A stretch of DNA of 24,524 bases, from positions 1 to 24,524 of the forward strand of contig DASCPW010000082.1 of the NCBI GenBank assembly GCA_036012725.1, read 5' to 3'. Below are positions 1 to 7,928 of this stretch, in pieces. The notes beneath the pieces are model-generated. The model ran no database searches. It had not been told where the DNA came from and was given only the letters and a program-made list of their open reading frames with translations. The stretch comes from GCA-2686765 sp036012725 (GTDB lineage Bacteria; Pseudomonadota; Alphaproteobacteria; Rhodospirillales; 2-02-FULL-58-16). Position numbers and translations under genes: made by a program. Numbering within the stretch: the first letter of the stretch is position 1; each line of letters opens with the position of its first letter.

Positions 1-48
1 ATGAACGAAAAAATCTGCCTGTGCTGGCGGCTAAACCATTGAAAAAAT

Positions 49-124
49 TGGCGTCCCCTAGGGGATTCGAACCCCTGTTGCCGGCGTGAGAGGCCGGTGT
101 CCTAGGCCTCTAGACGAAGGGGAC
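49..124 (-). tRNA. tRNA-Glu (anticodon CTC)
   Basis: Read on the minus strand, this is a complete 76-nt cloverleaf. A 7-bp acceptor stem begins GTCCCCT and closes with AGGGGAC, followed by G and an encoded CCA tail. The anticodon arm is CCGGC/GCCGG around the loop CTCTCAC, giving anticodon CTC, which reads the Glu codon GAG. The T arm carries the usual GGTTCGAATCC. The bases downstream (48 to 1) contain two T-runs but only a very weak stem, so no terminator is called there. Confidence 0.96.
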
Positions 125-142
125 CTTGGGCCGATCCCCTTC

Positions 143-171
143 CTTTACAAGCAAACGGCAGCGGCGATCAA
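143..171 (-). promoter_or_regulatory. Candidate sigma-70 promoter for tRNA-Glu
   Basis: On the minus strand TTGATC (171-166) is followed, 17 bases later, by GTAAAG (148-143). The tRNA 5' end is 19 bases further on. Spacing and position suit a stable-RNA promoter, but the -10 hexamer is poor. The element sits in the short gap between the JAMM gene stop and the tRNA. Confidence 0.35.
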
Positions 172-180
172 GGGTCTGGA

Positions 181-612
181 TCAACTTGCCTCGCCGTCAA
201 GGCCAATTTGCCGCCAAAGGTGGTTCTCCTTGTCCAAGAGAAAGGCCGCTGTTTGCACGGCCTTGCCGTTTTCGACGGCGATGATCAGCCACGCCAGTAG
301 CGGCTCCCAGGCCATCTCCAGGTCCCGGTCCGAGGGCTCCGCCGGATGGTCGGGATGGGAATGATAATGGCCAATTATCCGCTGGTCCCCGCCGGCCAGG
401 TCCCGCATCAGGTCAAAGCGCAATTGCGGGTCGACCTCGAAGTGCATATGGCGGCCAGCTGCCGCCAGGTTGCGGCTAGCTTCGGCGCGGCTGACCCGGA
501 AAATTCCCAGCTCCTCCATTTGGCCGACGAGAAGCCCGCAACATTCCTCGGGATAGGCCGCCTCGGCGGCATCGACGATCCGCCCGAGGAGGGAACGGCA
601 AAGAACGATCAC
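181..612 (-). CDS. JAMM/MPN-family (Mov34/PAD-1-like) zinc metalloprotease-type protein
   Basis: A 143-residue protein consisting of a single JAB1/MPN domain. The full JAMM zinc signature is visible: the glutamate in PEECCG (E22/E23), the H84-S-H86-P pair, then PSDRD with D97 exactly ten residues after H86, so the catalytic metal site looks intact. Bacterial relatives (the Mec+/CysM-associated type) remove C-terminal residues from small ubiquitin-like sulfur carriers or act as isopeptidases. No carrier gene lies beside it here, so the substrate is unknown. Its ATG overlaps the stop of the upstream small membrane-protein gene by four bases, which implies translational coupling. Length is normal for the stand-alone bacterial family. 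Confidence 0.88.
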   Translation of the reverse strand: MIVLCRSLLGRIVDAAEAAYPEECCGLLVGQMEELGIFRVSRAEASRNLAAAGRHMHFEVDPQLRFDLMRDLAGGDQRIIGHYHSHPDHPAEPSDRDLEMAWEPLLAWLIIAVENGKAVQTAAFLLDKENHLWRQIGLDGEAS

Positions 613-914
613 CGGGTCCCCATCACCGTGCCGAGAAGTTTGCCGCTGTCGAGATCAACGGCGAGGATTCGGCTGCACGGGCCGTCGGGACCGATGCGCA
701 GGAAAAGCCGGTCGCCGTCCGGCCGCATCCCGGCAATGGCGCAGCCGGCCGGTAACGGCACGGTAATGTCGCCAAAACCCTTGACCGCCACGGCGGAAGA
801 GAAAAAAGTGGAGTCCGCCTTGCCGGCCGTCTGGTAAAGGCCATAAACCAGCACCGCTACGCCAATGACGATAAAAACGGCCATTGCAATCACCAAACCC
901 TTGAGCGTACGCAT
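609..914 (-). CDS. Small single-pass membrane protein, DUF6476-like
   Basis: A 101-residue protein with one strong N-terminal transmembrane helix (about residues 7-27), then a short soluble domain of about 70 residues with a PxGC motif and a C-terminal ILAVDLDSGKLLG stretch. It resembles the alphaproteobacterial DUF6476 family, whose function is unknown; I recall this from the N-terminal pattern and could not test it. Topology suggests an inner-membrane anchor with the domain in the periplasm. It is the first gene of a two-gene unit with the JAMM protein. Its start is only 18 bases from the divergent rluD start, so each gene's promoter must lie inside the other's coding region or this short gap. 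A GGAGG lies 13 bases upstream of the ATG, farther than usual. Confidence 0.75.
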   Translation of the reverse strand: MRTLKGLVIAMAVFIVIGVAVLVYGLYQTAGKADSTFFSSAVAVKGFGDITVPLPAGCAIAGMRPDGDRLFLRIGPDGPCSRILAVDLDSGKLLGTVMGTR

Positions 915-932
915 GATTTTGGTTCATCCTCC

Positions 933-1910
933 ATGCTGATGACCGCCACCACATATACCGTTCCGGTAGCCGAGGACAAGGCTGGCGTGAGGTTGGACAG
1001 GCTGTTGGCCGAGGCCCTGCCCGAATTTTCCAGGACCCGCCTCAAGGCCCTTATCGAGGCCGGCTGTGTCAGCCGCTTGGACGATGGCGTGGCGGTGATG
1101 GAAGCGGCCCGCCGCGTCAAGGCGGGGCAAATTTTCACCGTCTCCGTGCCGGCTCCGCGACCGGCCAAGCCTAAACCTCAAACCATGCCTCTTGTCGTCG
1201 TCCACGAGGACGAGGACCTGATTGTCATCGACAAACCCTTAGGTCTCGTCGTCCATCCGGCGCCGGGCCATGCGGATGGGACTCTCGTCAATGGGCTGCT
1301 TGCCCATTGCGGCGGCTCTCTTTCTGGCATAGGCGGGATCAGCCGCCCCGGCATCGTCCACCGGCTGGACAAGGACACCAGCGGCCTTTTGGTGGCCGCC
1401 AAGAACGACGCCGCGCACCGCTCCCTGGCCGCCCAGTTCGCCGAGCAGAGCGTCGAGAAGGCCTACCTGGCGGTGGTTTGGGGGGTACCTTCGCCATCGT
1501 CGGGCGAGATCACCGGCAACATCGGGCGCAACCCGAGAAACCGCAAGACAATGGCCGTCGTCGCCGGTGGCGGCAAGCCGGCCTTGACCAGTTACAGGAC
1601 CCTCACGGCCTTCGCCGGCGCCTCCTTGGTCGATCTGCGGCCGGCCACCGGACGCACCCATCAACTCCGTGTGCATATGGCAGGTTTCGGCTACCCGATC
1701 ATCGGCGATCCTCTCTACGGTGGTGGCGCGACGAGGCGGCTCAAGGCTCTGCCGGCGGCGGCAAGGGCGATTGTCAAAACCTACGGCTGCCAAGCACTTC
1801 ACGCATATTTGATTGGATTCAGGCACCCGAGGAGCGGCGCAATAATCAAATTTAGGCTAAAAACATCAATATATATCAATAAATTAATAAGTTCATTAGA
1901 CGCGATATAA
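933..1910 (+). CDS. rluD: Large-subunit pseudouridine synthase, RluA/RluD family
   Basis: A 325-residue enzyme that isomerises uridines to pseudouridine in 23S rRNA. An N-terminal S4 RNA-binding domain (about residues 17-75) is followed by the RluA catalytic domain. The signature HRLDKDTSGLL is present with the catalytic Asp at D146, and the later RTHQLRVH motif is intact. Typical length is 310-330. The last 18 codons are strikingly A+T-rich, yet the tail still fits the family's F-x-S-x-L...L...L ending, so the frame is probably genuine to the TAA. An rluD-like gene directly before rpoH is an arrangement I recall from alphaproteobacteria. The start could also be the ATG two codons later (939); neither has a clear ribosome-binding site. 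Confidence 0.93.
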   Translation: MLMTATTYTVPVAEDKAGVRLDRLLAEALPEFSRTRLKALIEAGCVSRLDDGVAVMEAARRVKAGQIFTVSVPAPRPAKPKPQTMPLVVVHEDEDLIVIDKPLGLVVHPAPGHADGTLVNGLLAHCGGSLSGIGGISRPGIVHRLDKDTSGLLVAAKNDAAHRSLAAQFAEQSVEKAYLAVVWGVPSPSSGEITGNIGRNPRNRKTMAVVAGGGKPALTSYRTLTAFAGASLVDLRPATGRTHQLRVHMAGFGYPIIGDPLYGGGATRRLKALPAAARAIVKTYGCQALHAYLIGFRHPRSGAIIKFRLKTSIYINKLISSLDAI

Positions 1911-1911
1911 T
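1884..1911 (+). promoter_or_regulatory. Candidate rpoH promoter inside the 3' end of rluD
   Basis: TTAATA (1884-1889) and a perfect TATAAT (1906-1911) are separated by 16 bases in a strongly A+T-rich stretch. Transcription would start near 1918, giving a leader of about 105 bases before the rpoH ATG. A second -10-like TATACT (1918-1923) and a TTGACC (1923-1928) nearby may form additional promoters but lack good partners. Confidence 0.45.
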
Positions 1912-2023
1912 TTTTACTATACTTGACCGAATAACTCACGTATTGTGGGTCTTGTTGATGAGAATTGATCGGCTACGCCTTGGCGGCGTCCTAAGATGGC
2001 GTGAATTGGAAAAGGGTAAGGAC

Positions 2024-2908
2024 ATGGCTGCACTTTCCTTGCGTTTAGAAATCTCACCCGAAACGAATCTAAGTCGTTACCTTCAGAAAATTCGTGAATT
2101 TCCCATGCTCAAGGCGAGCGAGGAGCTCGAGCTCGCCAAGGCCTGGCGGGAACGGAATGACTTGGCGGCGGCGGAAAAGTTGGTAACCAGCCATCTCCGC
2201 CTGGTTGCCAAGATCGCCATGGGCTATCGAGGCTACGGCCTGCCTCTGGGAGAACTGATTTCCGAAGGTAACGTCGGCATCATGCAGGCGGTACAGAGGT
2301 TCGACCCCGACCGCGGTTTTCGCTTGGCCACTTACGCCATGTGGTGGATCCGCGCCGCCATCCAGGAATACACCCTCCATTCCTGGTCGTTGGTCAAAAT
2401 GGGAACAACGGCGGCGCAGAAAAAATTATTTTTCAATCTCCGCAAGCTGAAGGGCCAGATGCAGGCTTTCGAGGAGGGCGATTTGCTGCCCGACCACCTG
2501 GCCTTCATCGCCGACAGGCTCAATGTTTCCGAGCAAGAGGTGGTCAACATGAACCGCCGACTGGCCTCGCCCGACCATTCCTTGAACACCCCCATCAATG
2601 ACGGTGACGAAAGTGAATGGCAGGATTGGCTCGTCGAGGAAGGTGAAGATCAGGAACAAACACTGGTCGCTAGCCAGGAATTGGACAACCGCCGAAAACT
2701 GTTGTCGGGAGCCATGAAAGGGCTTTCCCAGAGGGAATGCCACATCATCACCGAACGGCGCCTCAAAGACACGCCATTGACCCTTGAAGAGTTGAGCAGC
2801 CAATACGGCATCTCCCGCGAGCGGGTCCGCCAGATCGAGGTCCGGGCGTTCGAGAAACTGCAAAAGTCGGTGAGCAACGCCGTCATGGACCAACGCGTCT
2901 CCTGCTGA
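2024..2908 (+). CDS. rpoH: RNA polymerase sigma-32 factor (heat-shock sigma)
   Basis: A 294-residue sigma factor that directs RNA polymerase to heat-shock promoters. Region 1.2/2 is clear (SHLRLVAKIAMGYRGYGLPLG, then LISEGNVGIMQAVQRFDP), followed by the region 2.3/2.4 WWIRAAIQEY motif. The RpoH box specific to sigma-32 lies at residues 132-142 (QKKLFFNLRKL). Region 4.2 has the helix-turn-helix SSQYGISRERVRQIE. The ATG at 2024 was chosen over an upstream in-frame start at 1943 because it follows GGGTAAGG and gives the family's usual N-terminus (MAALSLR...NLSRYLQKI). The RpoH box, normally involved in FtsH/DnaK-linked control, is intact. Confidence 0.96.
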   Translation: MAALSLRLEISPETNLSRYLQKIREFPMLKASEELELAKAWRERNDLAAAEKLVTSHLRLVAKIAMGYRGYGLPLGELISEGNVGIMQAVQRFDPDRGFRLATYAMWWIRAAIQEYTLHSWSLVKMGTTAAQKKLFFNLRKLKGQMQAFEEGDLLPDHLAFIADRLNVSEQEVVNMNRRLASPDHSLNTPINDGDESEWQDWLVEEGEDQEQTLVASQELDNRRKLLSGAMKGLSQRECHIITERRLKDTPLTLEELSSQYGISRERVRQIEVRAFEKLQKSVSNAVMDQRVSC

Positions 2909-2944
2909 ACGAGGCTTTTTCGATCAAGAGCCGGGAACCGTCGC

Positions 2945-2997
2945 CCAAGGCTGCTTGGCAGGGCCGCCTCGGCTGCTTTCGCCGGCGGGCCGCCGGC
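2945..2997. terminator. Likely bidirectional terminator between convergent genes
   Basis: Two inverted repeats fill the gap between convergent rpoH and the ABC operon. CCAAG-gctg-CTTGG lies at 2945-2958. A stronger stem GCCGGCG-ggc-CGCCGGC lies at 2981-2997. Neither is directly followed by a long T-run, though a T-rich stretch begins about 25 bases to the right. Placement is what supports the call; Rho-dependent ending is also possible. Confidence 0.4.
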
Positions 2998-3006
2998 GCC
3001 ACCGAT

Positions 3007-4080
3007 TCATCCCGGCGGCGGTGATTTCTTTTTGTTTTCCCCGGCAATCAGATCGGATAGCTTTTTTCTCATTAAATTTATCTGGTAATTGGGAATCAGA
3101 TAGGCCCAGCCGGCCGCTCGGGCGTTCAGGGCCGAAGCCTCGCCGGCCACATCCTTGGCCTTTTCCCTATCCTTGGGCGGCTTGGCGCCATCTGCCGCCT
3201 CGGCCTGGATGCGAACCCAGTTATTGCCGTCCTTTTCAATGATATCGACAAGGACGTTGAGGCCGTCGAAAGTGGCGACCCTTATCTGAGTCAAGGAATG
3301 ACCGGCAAAACCCACCGCTTCGGCCTTGCGGACGTCATCGAACTCAAAATCAACCAGAATCGAGGCCAGCGGATCGGCGGCCGCCGTGCTTTTCATGCGG
3401 ACGCCCTCGGGCAGGTCTTCGATGCCGAAATGGGCATCATGGATAGAGCTTTTTGAAACGCCGAGCAGTTCCCCGTCCGGGTGGTGAATGGTCACGCGGG
3501 CGACCCTGGCGGCGGCAAGGTCGATAATTTCATTGATCAGCCAATTCCTTGCCTGGGTGTCCGGGTCAAGGTTTCCTATCGTCAGCCAGGTCTGAGCCTC
3601 GCCGACTTTGCGCAGGTAGACGCCGCCCTCGCCACCAAGGGTGCGCTTGCGTTTGCCGACAATCACCTGGGCTATCACGGCGTCGTTTTTATCCAGCAGC
3701 GTCAGTTTCCTGGACTTGGCGCCTTTTTCCTCCGGGTCGCGAAGGTTGAGTTCGGCGTAGCGATCCTTTTTCCGTGTTTTCTTTTCAAGCTGCTCCAGTT
3801 GAGCCAGGCCAAGGAGGGTCTTGCGCACTTTTTCCACCGGCACCGGGTAGCCGTCTTTTTCCACCAACGTCCAGCCGTCGCCCCGGCGCTTGACCGTCAG
3901 TTTTCCTTGCCCATGTTGGATGACGATCTTGTCGACCTGGTTGACCCTGTCGATCAAGCCCGGGAGCATCTTGCCGCCGCCGGCCGGCCGGCTAGGACGG
4001 TCGAGGGTTGTCGAAATGCCCGCCGCCGCCGCCAGGACGATGGTGGCGACGCCAAACAGCACGAATACCTTGCGATTCAT
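3007..4080 (-). CDS. DUF4340-type membrane-anchored accessory protein of a Gld-like ABC system
   Basis: A 357-residue protein with one N-terminal membrane anchor (about residues 4-24) and a long soluble region. DUF4340 family features include an early VDKIVIQHGQGKLTVKRRGDGWTLVEKDGYPV stretch (strands reading a side chain load), followed by a linker of TLLGLAQLEQLEKKTR type and a VIVGKRKR...GVYLRK segment. The family typically lies next to GldG-like genes and its biochemical role is not established. It is the last of four co-directional genes, 34 bases after the GldG-like gene. The ATG at 4080 was chosen over a longer frame because AAAGGA precedes it at good distance and the membrane anchor then begins at once. 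Confidence 0.82.
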   Translation of the reverse strand: MNRKVFVLFGVATIVLAAAAGISTTLDRPSRPAGGGKMLPGLIDRVNQVDKIVIQHGQGKLTVKRRGDGWTLVEKDGYPVPVEKVRKTLLGLAQLEQLEKKTRKKDRYAELNLRDPEEKGAKSRKLTLLDKNDAVIAQVIVGKRKRTLGGEGGVYLRKVGEAQTWLTIGNLDPDTQARNWLINEIIDLAAARVARVTIHHPDGELLGVSKSSIHDAHFGIEDLPEGVRMKSTAAADPLASILVDFEFDDVRKAEAVGFAGHSLTQIRVATFDGLNVLVDIIEKDGNNWVRIQAEAADGAKPPKDREKAKDVAGEASALNARAAGWAYLIPNYQINLMRKKLSDLIAGENKKKSPPPG

Positions 4081-4114
4081 TGTTGTTGGTCCTTTTCTCG
4101 CCCTCTGGGCGGCG

Positions 4115-6058
4115 TCAGCCCGCCCGGCCGCCGCTGGCTCGCCTTCGCCGCCGGTAAATGACCAAGAGCAAGCCCAAGCCAAGCAACAAGGGCATGCCGG
4201 CGATGTTGATGAACTTGAGCCGGGAACCCAGCCTTTCAATATCGCGCCGCAAGGCATGCTGCACCTTGCGAAGTTCCTTGCGGATGGACACCATCTCGGT
4301 CCGAAATTCGTCTAGTGCCGCCTTATCCTCGGTGGAAAGAATGACTTCTCCATCCTTTCCGTCCTTGCGCTGAATTTTGTTAAGTTTCGCTTCAATATTT
4401 TTCAGCTTGCCCTGCAACTCCGTTTCCTTGGCCCGGTAGCGGCGCTCGGCCTCGCGGCGGATGTCCTCGACAAGGTAAAAAGGCCGTTCGGAACGGCCCC
4501 GCCCCCGAAGGCCGATGAGGGCATCGCTGCCGCTCAAATTATCAAGCGCGTTGACAACGAAATCGGCGTTATTGGCAAAAGGAAGGAGGATGTTTTGTCC
4601 GAAGAAGCTGCGGATATCGACCCAGAAACTATCGTGCAGCATGTCGGCGTCGCCAACAACTATGACATTGATGGGATGGGCGGATTTAGTCAAATGGGCT
4701 GGCTTCGCGGTTGCCGCCGTTTTCGATCCGCTATCCTCCGGCTTTTCCGGCTTTCCGGCTTTGTCCTTGGCCGGCGGCCCGTGGGGGAAAACGCTCTTGA
4801 CCGAACCGTTGACGCGGGCGGCCAACATCAATCGCTCGCCTGACGGACGGAAAGACTGGAAAAGCGAAACAACATCCGGTTTGGAGCGGACTTTCGCGGC
4901 GTCGATCTTCATCGCCCGAACACCGGTAAAGAGAAGAGGGCTGATTTCCGTTTCCGAACCCTCGACTCTTTCAAGGATGCCGGACGTGGCCAAGTTGAGA
5001 TTGCTGATCTCGCCTGTGATCACGTCGTCGGTGTCGAAATTGCGCTGCAGAAGCCCTAGCCAGACAACGTAGTCGGATATCACCGTGCGCGATCCCTGTT
5101 CCGTATTGACCCGTTTTGCCGCGTCTAGGTCGCCGGCGACCATGCCCTTGACAAGGGAGACCCCCCAGGCATTGAGCAGACGGTTGAAATCTGCTTTCCC
5201 CTTTCTCTTCACGCGCGACCTGTAGACAGCCTCGATCTCGGCGTTAGGGTCAATGAAAACCAAGGCCTTGCCGCCGGCAAGCACAAACTGGTCGACGGCG
5301 TAAAGCGCTTCCTCGGTCATCCCCTTGGGTTGGACGATCATCAAGGTATCAATCGCGGCGGGGATTTTGTCGACATCCAGGCCAAGAGACCGCAATTCAA
5401 AAAATTCACTGATCTGCCGATGGACGGTCCACGGCTGGCTCTGCTCGTATGTGGGGCCCCTGCCACCGGCTATCGGCAGGGAACTGATCAGCCCGACGAC
5501 TTTTTTCTTGGGATTGGCAAGCGCGTAAAGCAATTTTGTCAGGTCGTATTCGATGAAAGCTTCCCGCCTGGTGTTGAAGAAGGCGATAACCTCCTGGTCG
5601 TCGGTGCTATTGGTGGCGGCGAGCCCGAAATAGCCCAGGTCGCCGGCGTTGTTGAGCGGGACTCCCTGTAGACCGAAGGCGACGGCAAAGTCCTCGGTGT
5701 CGGAAAATGGCTCGGGATGATGGATTTCGAGGCGGATATTGCCGCCCGACAGCTGGGAGTATTGCTCGAGCAGTTCGCGGACACGGGCGTAAAAGGTCGC
5801 GTGGCTGGGACTCCGCTCGCCGAGAATTTTCGAGTAATAAAGACGCGCCACGATCGGCTCGTCGATGGAGCCGAGCATATTGCGGGTTTCCTCTGAAATC
5901 GTGAAAAGGCCCTCTTGGGTGAGGTCCAGACGCACCGATTTGAAAACGGTACTGAAAAAGATGTTGACCGCGAAAAGCATGATCGTCGCCAGCACCAATC
6001 CAGCCCACGCCAACTTGCTCTTGTTGGCGTCCTTGGCGGGATCTGTCGAGGTTTTCAT
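4115..6058 (-). CDS. GldG-like auxiliary component of an ABC transporter
   Basis: A 647-residue protein with a membrane helix at each end (about residues 16-36 and 615-635) and a large extracytoplasmic middle. The N-terminal half matches the GldG/IFT52-like pattern: RLDLTQEGLFTISEETRNML, then cysteine-less DEPIVARLYYSK, and later a VVGLISSLPIAGG segment. A coiled-coil stretch rich in E, K and R follows (about residues 540-610) before the C-terminal helix and a basic tail (YRRRRR). In Bacteroidota, GldG works with GldF and GldA in gliding and secretion. In Proteobacteria the same module occurs without gliding and its cargo is unknown. Its ATG follows the permease stop with no gap (TAGATG), so the two are tightly coupled. 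Confidence 0.85.
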   Translation of the reverse strand: MKTSTDPAKDANKSKLAWAGLVLATIMLFAVNIFFSTVFKSVRLDLTQEGLFTISEETRNMLGSIDEPIVARLYYSKILGERSPSHATFYARVRELLEQYSQLSGGNIRLEIHHPEPFSDTEDFAVAFGLQGVPLNNAGDLGYFGLAATNSTDDQEVIAFFNTRREAFIEYDLTKLLYALANPKKKVVGLISSLPIAGGRGPTYEQSQPWTVHRQISEFFELRSLGLDVDKIPAAIDTLMIVQPKGMTEEALYAVDQFVLAGGKALVFIDPNAEIEAVYRSRVKRKGKADFNRLLNAWGVSLVKGMVAGDLDAAKRVNTEQGSRTVISDYVVWLGLLQRNFDTDDVITGEISNLNLATSGILERVEGSETEISPLLFTGVRAMKIDAAKVRSKPDVVSLFQSFRPSGERLMLAARVNGSVKSVFPHGPPAKDKAGKPEKPEDSGSKTAATAKPAHLTKSAHPINVIVVGDADMLHDSFWVDIRSFFGQNILLPFANNADFVVNALDNLSGSDALIGLRGRGRSERPFYLVEDIRREAERRYRAKETELQGKLKNIEAKLNKIQRKDGKDGEVILSTEDKAALDEFRTEMVSIRKELRKVQHALRRDIERLGSRLKFINIAGMPLLLGLGLLLVIYRRRRRASGGRAG

Positions 6059-6793
6059 CTAAGCGGCTTTCTTCAATTCGACAACGGTGACGTTGGCGAA
6101 TAGCCAAAAAACGATCAGCGACACGAAGTATACGGCGTCCTTGAGATCAACGACCCCTTTCGTCACCGACTCGAAATGGACGAGGAAACTCATCGAGGCG
6201 ATAGCGTCGATGACCACTTCCGGCGCCCACCCACGGAAGAAGTTCAAAACCATTTCAAGGCCGCTCATGGTGAAAAGGAAGCATACCGCCGCCGCGACGA
6301 TGAAAGCGATCACCTGGTTCTTGGTGAGCGCCGAAATACACGAGCCGATGGCCAGAAAGGCCCCGGCCATGAAAAAACTGCCCAGGTAACTGGTGGCGAT
6401 AACGCCGTTGTCGGGAGTTCCCAAGATATAGACGGTGATCCACATGGGAAATGTCAGAACCAGCGCCACGCCAGTGAATGCCCAGGCCGCCAGGAACTTG
6501 CCCAAAACCGCCTCGCTGGTGGACACGGGCAGAGTCAACAGCAACTCGATGGTCCCGGTCTTTCGTTCCTCCGCCCAAAGGCGCATGGCGATGGCCGGAA
6601 CGAGGAAAAGAAAGAGCCAGGGGTGAAAATTGAAAAATGTCTGCAAGTCGGCTTGGCCCCGCTCGAAGAAGCCGCCGACATAAAAAGCGAATGTGCCCGT
6701 CAGGGCCAGGAAAATGACAATGAAAGTAAAGGCCAAGGGAGTGGTGAAATAACCCGAAATTTCCCTAAGCGCGATGATCCTTATGTTACGCAT
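6059..6793 (-). CDS. ABC transporter permease, GldF/ABC-2 type
   Basis: A 244-residue, six-helix inner-membrane protein. Hydrophobic segments lie near residues 18-40, 58-75, 95-125, 133-155, 160-185 and 215-238. The cytoplasmic EERKTGTIELLLTLPVS motif after the second helix is a hallmark of ABC-2-type permeases (the E-loop that contacts the ATPase). The start at 6793 is preferred over a longer frame because it begins MRNIRIIALREISGYF, the expected permease N-terminus, and overlaps the ATPase gene's 3' end by eight bases. It functions with the ATPase upstream and the GldG-like protein downstream. Confidence 0.9.
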   Translation of the reverse strand: MRNIRIIALREISGYFTTPLAFTFIVIFLALTGTFAFYVGGFFERGQADLQTFFNFHPWLFLFLVPAIAMRLWAEERKTGTIELLLTLPVSTSEAVLGKFLAAWAFTGVALVLTFPMWITVYILGTPDNGVIATSYLGSFFMAGAFLAIGSCISALTKNQVIAFIVAAAVCFLFTMSGLEMVLNFFRGWAPEVVIDAIASMSFLVHFESVTKGVVDLKDAVYFVSLIVFWLFANVTVVELKKAA

Positions 6794-7754
6794 CGCCTTC
6801 AACCCTGTCCTCGGATGCGCGGATGATGTCCCGGAAAACTTCGTCAAGCGATCCTTTCTCCACGTGCAGTTCCTGAACGGGCAGGTTTTTGGCCCGGATC
6901 AGGTCACTGATTTCAATGGCGATCGGCCGGCCCTGCTTCGGCAGGACACGCAACTTGGCGCGATCCTCCAGGCCGTCCAGGATATCGATGCCTTCGACGC
7001 TGCTCAGGGCGGCGATCTCCTTTTCCACCGACTCGACGGTGCTGGCGTCCATGGTGATAAGAACAGAATTACGATGGCTGGACCTGGCCAGGAGTTCTTC
7101 CGGAGTGCCGTCGGTCAGCAACTGTCCGCGAGCAATGATGACGGCCCGCGTGCAGACGGCGTCGACCTCTTCAAGGATGTGGGTGGAAACGATGATCGCC
7201 TTGTCCTCGGCCATCTCCCGAATGAGGTTGCGGACATGATGCTTCTGGTTGGGGTCGAGGCCGTCGGTAGGCTCGTCGAGCATCAGCACTTCCGGGTCGT
7301 GGAGGATCGCTTGCGCCAGGCCGACACGACTTTTGAATCCTTTCGAAAGGGTGTCGATGGTTTGGCCGAGGACTTCGCCCAGGCCCAATCTCTCCGCCGT
7401 TTGCTCGACACGGCGGGTTCTTTCGTTGCCGTCGAAGCCGCGAATGGCGGCGATGAAGTTGAGGAAGCTTCGCGGCGTCATGTCGCCGTAGCTGGGTCCT
7501 CGCTCCGGCAAATAGCCGATGCGGCTTTTGACCTTTACCGGTTCTTCGGCGACATCGTGACCGCAGATACTGGCCGATCCGGAAGTCGGCGCCAGGAACC
7601 CCGAGACCATTTTCATGGTCGTCGATTTGCCGGCCCCGTTAGGGCCAAGGAATCCCAGGACCTCGCCCCTGCCGACCGCGAGAGAGATGCCGTCAACGGC
7701 TATCAAGGAGCCGAACTTCTTCGTTAGCTCCCGCAAACGTATCATTTCCGCCAT
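6786..7754 (-). CDS. ABC transporter ATP-binding protein (GldA-like)
   Basis: A 322-residue ATPase that powers the adjacent permease. Walker A is GPNGAGKST (about residues 38-46), the Q-loop region is replaced by the YLPERGPSYGDMT segment usual for ABC-2 exporters, the signature is LSKGFKSRVGLAQ, Walker B is VLMLDEPTDGLD and the switch His is in STHILEE. A C-terminal domain of about 100 residues after the nucleotide-binding domain is typical of the GldA/NodI-like group. It is the first gene of the four-gene operon; the ATG at 7754 has only a weak GGGAAA upstream, and the ATG three codons later is also possible. Confidence 0.93.
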   Translation of the reverse strand: MAEMIRLRELTKKFGSLIAVDGISLAVGRGEVLGFLGPNGAGKSTTMKMVSGFLAPTSGSASICGHDVAEEPVKVKSRIGYLPERGPSYGDMTPRSFLNFIAAIRGFDGNERTRRVEQTAERLGLGEVLGQTIDTLSKGFKSRVGLAQAILHDPEVLMLDEPTDGLDPNQKHHVRNLIREMAEDKAIIVSTHILEEVDAVCTRAVIIARGQLLTDGTPEELLARSSHRNSVLITMDASTVESVEKEIAALSSVEGIDILDGLEDRAKLRVLPKQGRPIAIEISDLIRAKNLPVQELHVEKGSLDEVFRDIIRASEDRVEGDA

Positions 7755-7819
7755 GCTTTGAGGTTTCCCATACTGATGACCGGGTCGGGAAGGAATTCAT
7801 GTTGCCCAGCTTCGCGCGT

Positions 7820-7849
7820 CATATATTTAGGAATTTTTTTTCTTGTCAA
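7820..7849 (-). promoter_or_regulatory. Strong sigma-70 promoter for the ABC operon
   Basis: On the minus strand a perfect TTGACA (7849-7844) is followed, after an A-rich spacer of 18 bases, by TATATG (7825-7820), or after 17 bases by ATATAT. This is the best consensus promoter seen in the window. The start point would fall near 7813, leaving about 60 bases of leader before the ATPase ATG. Confidence 0.7.
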
Positions 7850-7890
7850 GGTTTGGTCATGAAAAATCAGACTTCGTTGCGGCTAGCGAC

Positions 7891-7907
7891 CGCCGCCATT
7901 GGCGGCG
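7891..7907 (-). terminator. Possible terminator after the xer gene
   Basis: A 7-bp perfect stem (CGCCGCC-att-GGCGGCG) lies about 20 bases beyond the xer stop and ahead of the ABC promoter. On the minus strand a five-T run occurs, but about 20 bases after the stem rather than directly, so intrinsic termination is uncertain. The gap 7755-7928 holds no other gene I can support. Confidence 0.4.
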
Positions 7908-7928
7908 CCGCGTACCCTGTCAGCCGTT

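Noticed and set aside
1..124. tRNA-Glu as an integration site (att) of a mobile element
   Set aside because: No partial tRNA repeat was noticed elsewhere in the window, and the only recombinase is a Xer-type house-keeping enzyme.
1923..1951. TTGACC at 1923 as the main -35 of a heat-shock or sigma-70 promoter for rpoH
   Set aside because: No acceptable -10 lies 16-18 bases downstream; the TATAAT at 1906 is better.
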